A stretch of DNA of 64,000 bases, taken from contig NZ_BMKC01000001.1 of NCBI RefSeq assembly GCF_014643775.1, forward strand, positions 1,240,001-1,304,000, in the 5' to 3' direction. Of the stretch, positions 20,755 through 29,273 are shown one piece after another. How positions within the stretch are numbered: the first letter of the stretch is position 1; the number at the start of each line of letters is the position of its first letter. The stretch is from Arenimonas soli. Its GTDB lineage: Bacteria > Pseudomonadota > Gammaproteobacteria > Xanthomonadales > Xanthomonadaceae. Both the position numbers and the translations under genes were made by a program. A model generated the notes under the pieces. The model was not told where the DNA came from and searched no databases. It saw nothing but the letters and a program-made list of their open reading frames with translations.

Positions 20755-23700
20755 CTACCTCTCCTCGCGCTTGCCGATGAGCGCCGCCGCCGCGAACTCG
20801 GGCACCGTCTCTGGCTCTTCCTCGCCGGCGAGCACCCGCCACATGTAGTCGACATGGCGCCAGGGTCCGGCCAGCGGCAGACCCGTGGTGTAGCCCACTG
20901 CGGTCACCGTGTTACGGGCCGCGCGCCTGGCCTCCACGTCTTCGCCCGCCAGGGTGTCCTCGGCGTCCTTGGCAAGCCTCAGATACGCATTGCCGATGGC
21001 ATCGGCCGGGGTGGCTCGATAGCCGAACTTCGCGCCCACGATGTCCCGGAAGCCCGGCAGGCCGTAGAACTGGTAGGCCAGCACGCGCATGAAGTAGTAG
21101 CTGGCCCAGCCCTCGGGCTCGTCCGGCTCCTCCGCCGCGCCAGCCGCCCGACTGATCAGATCGTCCAGGATCACCGGGAGCACCAGCAGCATGGTCATGC
21201 GCGCCGAGAGCAGCGGCAGTTCGCTGGCCAGCTGCTTGGGCCCGCCCTCCAGGGCCTTGCCGAGCTGGCGACCCATGCTCACCTGTCGCTGCAGGAAGGC
21301 GCTGGCGTAGCTATAGAACATCGTGAACAGCTCAACCCCGGGCACGTTGCCCTCGATCAAGGCCGTGTCCTTGGCCCCGCCTGCGCCCTGGGAGACGATC
21401 ACCGCATCGTCGGCCGCCGCGATGGCATCGGCTGCGCTCTTGCCCTGCTGCAGCGCGCCTGAGTGCGCACCCAGCCAGAGCGGGAGGTCCACCAGGTAGA
21501 ACTGGGCGTAGCGGATCAGCACATGGGCATGCACCCGGGCACCATCGATGGCGGTGCCCGCCTTACCGCGGATGCCGGGTCGCATCCTGCCGCTGAGATA
21601 GCGATCCATCGCCAGGCGAATGTCGGCGTCGGCATTGTTCATCCGGTGCCGCATCTCGCCCGAGAGCGCTGTCACCGCATCCACGGCGCCGCCCCAACCC
21701 TGCAGGAGCTGGTGATAGCCGCGCAGCAGCAGGCGCGGCGCCTTGGCCCCGTGTCGAGCCGTGAGCACCTCGACCGAGTTGGTCAGGCCGATCAGCTGTT
21801 TGAGGCCGGTGACCACGTTCAGACCCATGGCCATGACCCCCACGTGCCGGCGGATCGCCCGGGATACCTTGCGCAGGCCGTCCATTGAGCGCGCCGCCTC
21901 GATCACCTGGTCGGTAGCCACCTGCTTGAGCTTGTCCTCGAGCATGGCCTGGAACTCCACGCCTACCGTCTCGCCCAGCGCTCCGATCACGTCGTGGTGC
22001 TGGACCAGCTTGCGCAGGCTGATCACCGTTTCGCGGTGCGTCAGATCCTTGAGGATGCTCGAAAGATGCTGGGGCACTACACCCAGATCGAGCTTTACCG
22101 GGATGCGGGCCTTGCGCACCCGGGACTCGGTGTGACCGCTCGGCGGGAGGGCCATCATGGCCACCTGATCGAACCAGCTATCGGCATCCTCGCGGCCGAA
22201 CTGGCGCCACTCGGGCGACTCGCGGTCGTACACGATTGGGTAGTACCCGCCGCGGTACGTGCCGAAGGGCGTGTTCACCGGGCGCGCCTGCACGCGACCA
22301 GGCTCGATGCCGGTCAACCGCTTCTGCTGATCGGCAATCTTCGGCCAGAGCGTCTCCAGCGTGTCCCAGACACCCTGCACAAAATCCCAGTCGGCCTTGT
22401 CCAGGTGCCGGGTCATGTCCATGAGCTGCACGTCGCCCCACTGGCGGCCGTCGCGGAGGCGCTGGATGTTGCCGGCGTTGCCCAGGTTGAGCGCCACCGC
22501 CAGCAGGTCGGCCTTTGCCATGTTCTGGCCGATAGTCGGGATCCAGATCGGACGGCTCAGGTCACGACCCTTGAGGTGCGTCTCGAACAGTCGGGTCACC
22601 TTGTTGCCGTACTCGTGCATCGCGTCCAGGTAGTCGGCCTGGGCCTTGTCGAGCGGGCGGATCACCCGGCGGTGGAACACGCCTTCGACGTTGCCATCGC
22701 CATCGACCCACGCGGCCAGAGCCCGTGGCCGGGTCAGAATGGCGCCCGCCATGCGCCAGGCTCGCTTGGCCTTCTGGAGCGTGGTCTTGCGCAGCAGATC
22801 CGACGCCGGCGGCGGGCCGCGGTCCTTGAGGTTCGTGCGGATTGCCCCGGCCAGCTCGGCAGCGGTCTCGTCCAGCTGCAGGCGCTCGCCGGCCAGGCGG
22901 AGCTCACTCAAGGTGGTGGCCTGGTGGTCGAGCTGCTGCAGGGTTTCGGTAACGTCGCGCAGTTGGGCGGGCGTGAGCTCGCGATAGTGCACGCGGTCGA
23001 CCGAATCGAGGTGGGCCATCATGTGCTCGGGCACCTGCGGTTGCACGCCGGCCTGAATCATGCGGTCGTACCAGCGGCGCAGCCGGCCCTCTCGCCGGCG
23101 CTGGGCATCCGACACCGGCCGGAAGTTATAGGCGCTGAGCACCTCGTCCATGGTCGCCAGCATGTCCGCCCCTGCACGGCCCAGGCGCTCGCGTGCCGCC
23201 TTCTTTCCGAGGCTGCGGGCGTAGCGCACCTGCATCTCGATCTGCGACTGAGCGCGGCGTGCGGCCGCGTAGAGGGCCGCGTTCTGGGCCTGCCTGCGCT
23301 TGGCCTCCAGAGCGGCAGCGAACTCACGGCGCGTGCTTGCCTGCTGCGCTTCCCTGGCCGCTTTGCGTTCGGCGGCGAGGTAGACCCCGGGTCTCAGGTC
23401 GGCGATCTGCACCTGGTCGACCTTGGTCTCGGCCATGCGGCGCAGGTTGCCGGCATCGGGGCGGGGCTCGTTGGCAAGCTGCGCGAGGATCCCGAGCTCG
23501 GCGTCCAAGGCTTGGAACCGGGCATCGTTGTGCAGTGCTTCCGCAGCCACGTCGGGCAGACTGCCATCGAACAGGGCGTCGGGAACGCGGCCGCGCATCT
23601 TGCGCTCGACTTCGACCGCGGCGCGTACCTGCGCCGCCTTCACTTCGCCCAGGGCGCGCACCAATGCGTCACCGGAGGGGAAGCCCAGGGCGACCGCTAC

Positions 23701-25818
23701 CGCGTCGGGGTTCTGGCCGCCCTGCGTGCGATACACGCCCAGCGGCTTGAGGTGGGTCTGCACGTAGTCCTTGCCGAAGGCCTCGACCAGGGCGGCCCGG
23801 TCGAGCTTAAGCCCGGCCAGGTTCGCCGGCACGGGTTCGCCATTGACCTCGGCCCGGCCGGCAAGGATCTGCCACGCGCGCATGGTCCGCGGTAGTTCGA
23901 GCTCGTCCTCGACCTGGGCGCGCACGCGGGCCTGCTCCTCGGTGTACCAGCGTTCGCGCTTGCGCTGCTCGGCCGACATGAGCCGTTCCATGACGGCGCT
24001 GCGGGCCTGCTCGTGGGCTGCGTCCAGATGCGCCTGGTAGCCGTTCCACTGGCTGTCGGTGATGCCTAGGTTCCCCGGCTCAGGGCCCAGGTCCAGGCCG
24101 GCGAAGTCAGACTCAGCCAGTGTCACCTCGTCTTCGGCAGCGATGATCCGGGCGGCCACTTCCCTAGCGCGGCTTGTGGCCTCCTCCGGCCCCACACGAG
24201 CCGCAATCAGCTGGTCTCGGAGTTGGGCTTCGGTCTCCTCTCGGGGTTGCGCCGGCGTGACCTCCGGCAGCTTCCGGGCCAGAACGGTCTCAAGGTCCAG
24301 GCCGTCCAGTTCGGTGGCCGTGAGCCGTTGGGGCGCCAGGCGAGAGGCGTGGCGGATTGCGTCGGCTGTCGGCGCCCGCGTGGCGTGCACCAGGTAGCGC
24401 GGCATCGGCACCGGCAGGTCGTGGCCTGCGGTGGCCGCATCGGTGAAGGCTTCGGCATTGCCAAAGACTGTCCGAGCCTGGTCCACCGGGTCGAAACCCT
24501 GGCGCTGCCACTCCGCCGCAAGGGCCTGCGCGTCGACGTAGACGTGCTGTGGTCCCCGACCGCTGCGGGCGAGGATCTCTTCGACCAGGGCCTCGGCTTC
24601 TGCTGGCGCTCGCGCAGCGACCTTGAGCTGGCTCCCGATGGCATGGAGCTGATCGAGCGTGCGCTGGTCGTCTTGCGATTCCACTACGGGGCGCAGGGGG
24701 CTGCGCACACCGAGCAAGGTCCGCACCACGGTGGCCGCAGTGCCGGCGACAGTGGCTTCGCGAGCAACGCCCTCGGTGAGCGTCTGGTCCGGGTTCGTGG
24801 TGGCCGCGGTAATGGCGTTCTGTGCGACCGCCTCCACGGCTTCCTGGGTGCCTTCGATGGCAAAGGCGGTCCCCAGGTCAGTGAGCTTGCGGCCCAGCTC
24901 ATTGCGGATCTTCGGCGGCACCCGCTCCAGGAGCTTGGTCAGGGCGAAGCGCTCGAGCAGAGCCGTCGTGGGCGCGCCGGCGAGTGTGGCCAGGTCTGCC
25001 GCGGCGGTCCCTTCCACGCCCTGCTCGCGTGCGCGGTCACTCTGCTGGGCAGCGCCGACGCCGAACAGAGATGGTAGGAGCGTCGGGGGGGCCACGATCG
25101 ACTGCAGGGCCATGCCCCCCAGTTGGCCAACCCCTCCCGTGACGTCCGTCAGGAAGGTACGGCTCTCCTCCGGCACGGCCATCAAGCCGGCGCCCTCGCG
25201 TATGGTCTGGCCCGGCTGGCGGACGATCTCGGCGGGGTTCATCCACCAAGGCCCCTCGACCCACATGGCGTCCGCCGCCTGGTCACCGGCCACCGAGCGA
25301 AAAGCCCGATCGAGGCTGCGCGCACCCGCGTCGAGCAGGTCACCTGTTCCCGAAAGCGCCATGCCCGCGTAATCGGCCATCCCCGACAGTGGAGCCCGCA
25401 CCAGGTTGTCGAAGCCGGCCAGCTGCAGCTCGGCGTAAAGACCCCACGGGGTGCCCCCACCTCGGCGGTCGGGAGTCCATGCGTCCAGAAACCTCTCGAT
25501 TTCGCCCATGGTGCCCAAGTCGTCCCGGGCCACGGCAAGCCGCTCAGGACGAGCCGAGATCCAGCCTGCCACTCCGGGCGCAGTCTGAGCGAGTGCGTCC
25601 ATGCGCTTGCGCTCGGCTTCGGCGCGGATCTCGTCCACATTGCGAAGCGCCACCTCGGGCGGGATGCCCTGGGCCTGGCCCTCCTGCCACACCTGGGCCG
25701 CCTCGTCCGGGCCGAGCTCGATGTCCTGCTGGCCGAAGGCGCTGGAGCGAGCCTGCGTCTTCTGCTGCTGCACGAAGTCCTCGGCGGCCTGTGCCAGCCA
25801 GTCGTCATTCGTCGCCAT
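20755..25818 (-). CDS. Very large phage virion/ejection-like protein (1687 aa)
   Basis: The start MATNDDWLAQ overlaps the end of the upstream gene by 14 bases. N-terminal Ala/Gln-rich helical part (PDEAAQVWQEGQAQGIPPEVALRNVDEIRAEAERK), a hydrophobic region at about 150-260, long charged helical stretches at 550-1000, a region with PFGTYRGGYYPIVYD and SSILKDLTHRETVISLRKLV (about 1170-1270), and near the C-terminus VNGLF-like GVELFTMFYSYASAFLQRQ and hydrophobic helices (LLVLPVILDDLISRA). This layout matches large internal virion proteins of podovirus-like phages and LPD-type polyvalent phage proteins that enter the cell with the DNA. No lytic transglycosylase or protease motif was found. Family call is inferred. 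Confidence 0.65.
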   Translation of the reverse strand: MATNDDWLAQAAEDFVQQQKTQARSSAFGQQDIELGPDEAAQVWQEGQAQGIPPEVALRNVDEIRAEAERKRMDALAQTAPGVAGWISARPERLAVARDDLGTMGEIERFLDAWTPDRRGGGTPWGLYAELQLAGFDNLVRAPLSGMADYAGMALSGTGDLLDAGARSLDRAFRSVAGDQAADAMWVEGPWWMNPAEIVRQPGQTIREGAGLMAVPEESRTFLTDVTGGVGQLGGMALQSIVAPPTLLPSLFGVGAAQQSDRAREQGVEGTAAADLATLAGAPTTALLERFALTKLLERVPPKIRNELGRKLTDLGTAFAIEGTQEAVEAVAQNAITAATTNPDQTLTEGVAREATVAGTAATVVRTLLGVRSPLRPVVESQDDQRTLDQLHAIGSQLKVAARAPAEAEALVEEILARSGRGPQHVYVDAQALAAEWQRQGFDPVDQARTVFGNAEAFTDAATAGHDLPVPMPRYLVHATRAPTADAIRHASRLAPQRLTATELDGLDLETVLARKLPEVTPAQPREETEAQLRDQLIAARVGPEEATSRAREVAARIIAAEDEVTLAESDFAGLDLGPEPGNLGITDSQWNGYQAHLDAAHEQARSAVMERLMSAEQRKRERWYTEEQARVRAQVEDELELPRTMRAWQILAGRAEVNGEPVPANLAGLKLDRAALVEAFGKDYVQTHLKPLGVYRTQGGQNPDAVAVALGFPSGDALVRALGEVKAAQVRAAVEVERKMRGRVPDALFDGSLPDVAAEALHNDARFQALDAELGILAQLANEPRPDAGNLRRMAETKVDQVQIADLRPGVYLAAERKAAREAQQASTRREFAAALEAKRRQAQNAALYAAARRAQSQIEMQVRYARSLGKKAARERLGRAGADMLATMDEVLSAYNFRPVSDAQRRREGRLRRWYDRMIQAGVQPQVPEHMMAHLDSVDRVHYRELTPAQLRDVTETLQQLDHQATTLSELRLAGERLQLDETAAELAGAIRTNLKDRGPPPASDLLRKTTLQKAKRAWRMAGAILTRPRALAAWVDGDGNVEGVFHRRVIRPLDKAQADYLDAMHEYGNKVTRLFETHLKGRDLSRPIWIPTIGQNMAKADLLAVALNLGNAGNIQRLRDGRQWGDVQLMDMTRHLDKADWDFVQGVWDTLETLWPKIADQQKRLTGIEPGRVQARPVNTPFGTYRGGYYPIVYDRESPEWRQFGREDADSWFDQVAMMALPPSGHTESRVRKARIPVKLDLGVVPQHLSSILKDLTHRETVISLRKLVQHHDVIGALGETVGVEFQAMLEDKLKQVATDQVIEAARSMDGLRKVSRAIRRHVGVMAMGLNVVTGLKQLIGLTNSVEVLTARHGAKAPRLLLRGYHQLLQGWGGAVDAVTALSGEMRHRMNNADADIRLAMDRYLSGRMRPGIRGKAGTAIDGARVHAHVLIRYAQFYLVDLPLWLGAHSGALQQGKSAADAIAAADDAVIVSQGAGGAKDTALIEGNVPGVELFTMFYSYASAFLQRQVSMGRQLGKALEGGPKQLASELPLLSARMTMLLVLPVILDDLISRAAGAAEEPDEPEGWASYYFMRVLAYQFYGLPGFRDIVGAKFGYRATPADAIGNAYLRLAKDAEDTLAGEDVEARRAARNTVTAVGYTTGLPLAGPWRHVDYMWRVLAGEEEPETVPEFAAAALIGKREER

Positions 25819-27499
25819 CGGTGAAACCCTCCCGGTTGAAGCGCTCGGCATTGGCGCGGACGAAGGTGCTCACGTCCGCATCGGTCGGCGGCGGCAGTCC
25901 CGCAGCCTGGCGAGAGGCCGTCAGGGCGTTGCGTGCCCGTTCGGTGATGGCGGGGTCGAGGTAGAAGCCCTCGGTCTCACCCTGCACCTGGTAGTAGCGC
26001 TCCCGTGCCGGCGAAAGCTCGATGCCCAGGAAGGACCGCTCGCGCATGACGGGGACGGCCAGCTCGTTGAGCAGCTGCCAGTGCTCCTGCTTGGTGAGGC
26101 TGCGGTCGAGCTCGCGCTCGCGCTGCGCGACGGCCGCATCCACGGCCATGCGGTACTTGCCCTGGGCCTTCTTGTCCTCGGCAATCCCGAGCGTGTGGAC
26201 CATCTGGCGATTCATGTCCTCCTCGCTCGACCACCGAAAGCTCGCCGCCTTCGGGTTGCGGATTTCCTCCTGCCTGGCGCGGAAGCGGTTGGCGTGGTCC
26301 GGGTGCAGCTGGCGCTCGATCACCAGGCGATTGAGGTCGACCTCGAGCAGCTTCTCCGACGGCATCAGGGACAGGTCGGTGTACACCCTCGGGTCGGTCT
26401 GGATTTCTTCGCCCCGCAGTCGGGCCGACTGGAAGTTGTGCAGCGCCATGCGGTCCCGCGGGTTCATCGCCACCAGCAGATCCGGTGGCACGGCTCGGTC
26501 GATGGGCGTGGCGGGGTCGGTGCCGGCCACTGCGTTGTAAGCCTGGGCGATCACCGCCGCTTCCGCCTGCGCCTGTGCCTGCTGGCGCCGGCGAGACTCG
26601 GCGTCGATGCGCGCGACCACGCGATCCCTGAGCATCGGGTCGGAGATGCGCTCGGCAGCCCGAACCGCACCCGGGCCGGTCCCGTGGCTGGCCATGATTC
26701 CGGCCGCTTCCTCGACCTCGCGCAGTTCCAGCTCGGCGTTCCGGATCGTGCCGTCCATCCTGGCACGGTCGGTTTCCGTCATGTCGTCCGCATTCGCACG
26801 GTAGAAGTTCACCGCCCCGGCGTAGTCTCCTTGCTCCAGGAATCCGCTGGTGGTGGCGACCATGGCGCGGCTCGTGAAGTCTGCCTTCCGGGCTGCTGCC
26901 ACCTCCGGTCCAAGCCCCAGCCGCTGGGCCTGTTCCTCGATCGCCGCCTCCGCGAGCAGGAGCTCGTCGGCCATGGCATCGAGGCGCCCCTCGCGCCCGG
27001 CGAGCGCAGCACGCTCGCTCAGCGAGGTGAGCGTCGCTTCTTCATTCGCAGCGAGATAGCCCTCGTACTGCTGGGAGCTGTAGCGATCCACACGCTCGCG
27101 ATAGCGCAGGCCGAACTCGCCGGAGAGGTTGCGAAATGCCTGGCGCTGGCGAGGCTGTAGGTCCTGCTCGATTCGGGAGCGGGTCTCTTCGTAGGCCCGG
27201 GCCTGATCATCCCCAAGCCCGAGCGCCTCCCGGCCACGACGGGCAGTGACGCCCTTCGGGTTCTCGGAATCGAACTGCTGCCGCTCCCATTCGGCCAAGC
27301 GGGAGCGTGCCTCGAACATGGCCGCATCGTCGGCTTTCTGCTGTTCACGCTGGCCGATCTCTGCGGCAACGGCGCTCGCTTGACGCAAGGCACCGGCCAT
27401 CGCCTCGCCGGCACGACCATCGGCACGGACGGTGAAGCGTGCGTTCGGCAGCGGCGCCTGCGCAACGCTCAGACCTTCTACTCGGGGAACTACGGGCAT
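25805..27499 (-). CDS. Phage internal virion-like protein (564 aa)
   Basis: Starts MPVVPRVEGLSVAQAPLPNARFTV and is almost wholly alpha-helical: repeated Ala/Arg/Glu/Gln-rich amphipathic helices, for example AAEIGQREQQKADDAAMFEARSRLAEWERQQ, GYLAANEEATLTSLSERAAL and ELREVEEAAGIMASHG, and a late YYQVQGETEGFYLDP. No signal peptide or membrane helix. The organisation is like the middle ejection protein that precedes the largest internal virion protein in T7-like and related gene orders. AGGAG Shine-Dalgarno 7 bases before the ATG. Translationally coupled to the next, 1687-residue gene. Role in virion or DNA delivery is inferred from order and composition. Confidence 0.65.
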   Translation of the reverse strand: MPVVPRVEGLSVAQAPLPNARFTVRADGRAGEAMAGALRQASAVAAEIGQREQQKADDAAMFEARSRLAEWERQQFDSENPKGVTARRGREALGLGDDQARAYEETRSRIEQDLQPRQRQAFRNLSGEFGLRYRERVDRYSSQQYEGYLAANEEATLTSLSERAALAGREGRLDAMADELLLAEAAIEEQAQRLGLGPEVAAARKADFTSRAMVATTSGFLEQGDYAGAVNFYRANADDMTETDRARMDGTIRNAELELREVEEAAGIMASHGTGPGAVRAAERISDPMLRDRVVARIDAESRRRQQAQAQAEAAVIAQAYNAVAGTDPATPIDRAVPPDLLVAMNPRDRMALHNFQSARLRGEEIQTDPRVYTDLSLMPSEKLLEVDLNRLVIERQLHPDHANRFRARQEEIRNPKAASFRWSSEEDMNRQMVHTLGIAEDKKAQGKYRMAVDAAVAQRERELDRSLTKQEHWQLLNELAVPVMRERSFLGIELSPARERYYQVQGETEGFYLDPAITERARNALTASRQAAGLPPPTDADVSTFVRANAERFNREGFTDGDE

Positions 27500-27513
27500 C
27501 GGGGCATCTCCTC

Positions 27514-28122
27514 TCAGGCGGCCTTCGGGCCCTTGAGCCCGCGGTCCAGGTCACCGCGCAGGGCGGCAATGCGGCGGCGGGCGTGGGCCAGTACGGTGGC
27601 GCGGGTGGCTTCGCTGCCGGGCAGGCACATGCCGGTCACCTGGTCAGACTTCACCGGCTCGGCGCTGCGCCCGCTCGCGTTGCTGCTCACCTCGTAAAGG
27701 CGAGCCTGCACGCTGGCGCCGATGTCCTCGGCCAATTGCTGGGCCTCAAGGAACCGGGTCATGGCCTTGGCGGCCAGGCCGGTCAGCTCCTCCAACTCGG
27801 TGAGCAGGCCCTCGGCCTCGTCCAGGCCGGCATAGAGCCGGGCCAAGGTGTCCTCGTCGCGTTCGCGCTCCCAGTCGACCTGCGCCTCGCGGGTTACCTG
27901 GTCGAGCACCTCGTCCTCGGCGCCCAGGGCGTTGAGCTCGACGATCACCTGCTGCAGCTCGGCGCGCTTGGCCTCGTCCCCCTTCAGCAGCACCTCACGG
28001 GCCAGTGTGCCGCGGCGTGCCGTCAGTTCCTGCCGACGCTTGGCCAGCTCCTCGCGGCGGGCTTTCGCCGCTTCCACGGCCTCCTGGGCGGTGCTGGGCG
28101 CCTTCGATTCTTCGGTCTGCAT
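27514..28122 (-). CDS. Coiled-coil protein of the virion-like module (202 aa)
   Basis: Two long charged helices (AVEAAKARREELAKRRQELTARRG and RAELQQVIVELNALGAEDEVLDQV) with strong heptad pattern, a second helical pair at 80-150, and a basic C-terminus (LAHARRRIAALRGDLDRG). The ATG follows GGAGA at a good distance; the TTG two codons earlier is less likely. A scaffold- or assembly-type protein is possible by position between a DNA-binding protein and two virion-like proteins, where portal and capsid genes would sit in a complete phage. Not assigned to a family. Confidence 0.6.
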   Translation of the reverse strand: MQTEESKAPSTAQEAVEAAKARREELAKRRQELTARRGTLAREVLLKGDEAKRAELQQVIVELNALGAEDEVLDQVTREAQVDWERERDEDTLARLYAGLDEAEGLLTELEELTGLAAKAMTRFLEAQQLAEDIGASVQARLYEVSSNASGRSAEPVKSDQVTGMCLPGSEATRATVLAHARRRIAALRGDLDRGLKGPKAA

Positions 28123-28138
28123 TGTCAAATCTCCTTGG

Positions 28139-28732
28139 TCAGATGTTGTGCGGGTCGTAATCAGGCTCGAACAGTGGCCGGCATGCCTTGGCTCTCAGGT
28201 CCGCGACGGTTCGTTCGTTCTCGGTCAGGCCCTCGCGGGGCAGATTCGGCAGCGACGGGGTGATGTCCGACGGGCGCGGCTCGGTGGGCGCGGCGCTCTC
28301 GGTGTTCCGCACAGGCCCGGCAAGCTGGGCGTATCCGAGCGGCTCCCGGTTTCCCGCCGGGTTCGACTCCAGGGGCACGGTGTAGCGTCCCTGCTCACCG
28401 CTGGGCGTTGCGTTGAGCGCGGGCCGCGGCGTCTCGGGGCCGACAGCACCCGCCACCAGCGATTCGAGTGTGGCGCCGCTGAGGGCGTGTTCGGTTCGGC
28501 CGAGCTTCGGAACGACGTACTCGCCAAGGCGCGCCACCAGCTCCAGCGCTCGTGCCGGATCCTTCGCCGCCACCTTCCGCAACAAACTCGGTATCTCCGT
28601 GGCGAACCCGTCGAGTGCCATCTGCAAAGCCTTCTTGAGCTCCGCGGGAACCTTGTTCTTGGAGCCCTTGGGCCGCCCGGGACCAGGGGCCGGCGGCGGC
28701 TTTCTGCTGGTTTTTTTAAGCGCAGCGGCCAT
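28139..28732 (-). CDS. AT-hook-like DNA-binding protein, small-terminase-like (197 aa)
   Basis: The N-terminus has GRPKGSKNKVP, an AT-hook/terminase-small-subunit-type start, followed by the helical block ELKKALQMALDGFATEIPSLLRKVAAKDPARALELVARLGEYVVPKL, seen in phage proteins of the DUF5681 kind and in small terminases. The C-terminal 100 residues are Pro-rich and probably disordered. No large terminase is present in the element, so if this protein recognises DNA for packaging it would have to work with a helper's motor. Start ATG has GAGGA 8 bases upstream. Confidence 0.6.
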   Translation of the reverse strand: MAAALKKTSRKPPPAPGPGRPKGSKNKVPAELKKALQMALDGFATEIPSLLRKVAAKDPARALELVARLGEYVVPKLGRTEHALSGATLESLVAGAVGPETPRPALNATPSGEQGRYTVPLESNPAGNREPLGYAQLAGPVRNTESAAPTEPRPSDITPSLPNLPREGLTENERTVADLRAKACRPLFEPDYDPHNI

Positions 28733-29108
28733 GCTCAGTCCTCGTGGTTCCGGCGGGTGTCGGGCGGCGGGTGTCGGGCGGCGGGTTCCAGCCCGGCTCG
28801 ACCTTCGCCTGTGGCGTCACGGTCCAGAGCACCGCGCCGGGCCGCCTGGCCTGGGCCACGTGCTCGGGCTTGGACTCCCCGGGGTACATGCGTGCACCGA
28901 GGAGCTGCTCGCGGGTCGCCGGCTTGCTGGCGTTCGCCTTTTCCAGTCGGGCTCGTTCGGCCTGGGCCTTGGCCTGCTGCGCCGCAGCCTTGCCCGTCTG
29001 CTCGACGGAATTAGTCACCCGAGCGCCGAATTGCTCGCGCGGGCCTGGGCGTTTCTGAGCGCTGCCCCGAGGGATCAGCGATTCGGGGGTGACGGGCTTG
29101 CGGTTCAT
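28716..29108 (-). CDS. Hypothetical basic protein (130 aa) with frameshifted tail
   Basis: Starts MNRKPVTPESLIPRGS after an AGGAG Shine-Dalgarno. An Ala/Gln/Lys helix (AAAQQAKAQAERARLEKANASK) is followed by a Pro-rich segment. The last 13 residues are read out of the original frame because of a 14-base tandem duplication (28754-28781); without it the frame would stop in TGA two bases before the next gene's ATG, whereas now it overlaps that gene by 17 bases. Not recognised. It lies between the iteron-like array and the DNA-binding protein gene. Confidence 0.6.
   Translation of the reverse strand: MNRKPVTPESLIPRGSAQKRPGPREQFGARVTNSVEQTGKAAAQQAKAQAERARLEKANASKPATREQLLGARMYPGESKPEHVAQARRPGAVLWTVTPQAKVEPGWNPPPDTRRPTPAGTTRTEHGRCA
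28754..28781. repeat. 14-base tandem duplication inside a gene
   Basis: CGGGTGTCGGGCGG occurs twice head to tail (28754-28767, 28768-28781). As 14 is not a multiple of three it shifts the reading frame of the 130-residue gene near its 3' end. Confidence 0.9.
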
Positions 29109-29127
29109 GGCGTTCTCCTGGCTTGGT

Positions 29128-29271
29128 GTCGGTAATCGGTGTCGGCATTCGTCGGCTTTTTCTGTCGGCAGGCGTCGGCTTTCGTCGGCTCCGAGTGCCT
29201 CGGAGGTGTCGGCATTTGTCGGCTCTCCCCTTTAGGGGAGCCGACAGAAGCCGACGCTGACACTTGCCGAC
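29128..29271. repeat. Iteron-like GTCGGC array, candidate replication origin
   Basis: GTCGGC starts at 29141, 29151, 29164, 29174, 29184, 29208 and 29218 (GTCGGT at 29128), and the inverse GCCGAC at 29240, 29250 and 29266. Five neighbouring pairs are exactly 10 bases apart. The change of orientation is marked by an inverted repeat with core CTCCCC-TTTA-GGGGAG (29225-29240). The array fills the 165 bases just downstream of the helicase gene. Iterons beside a replication gene are the hallmark of plasmid and satellite origins; no AT-rich melting region is evident within the array. Confidence 0.55.
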
Positions 29272-29273
29272 GG

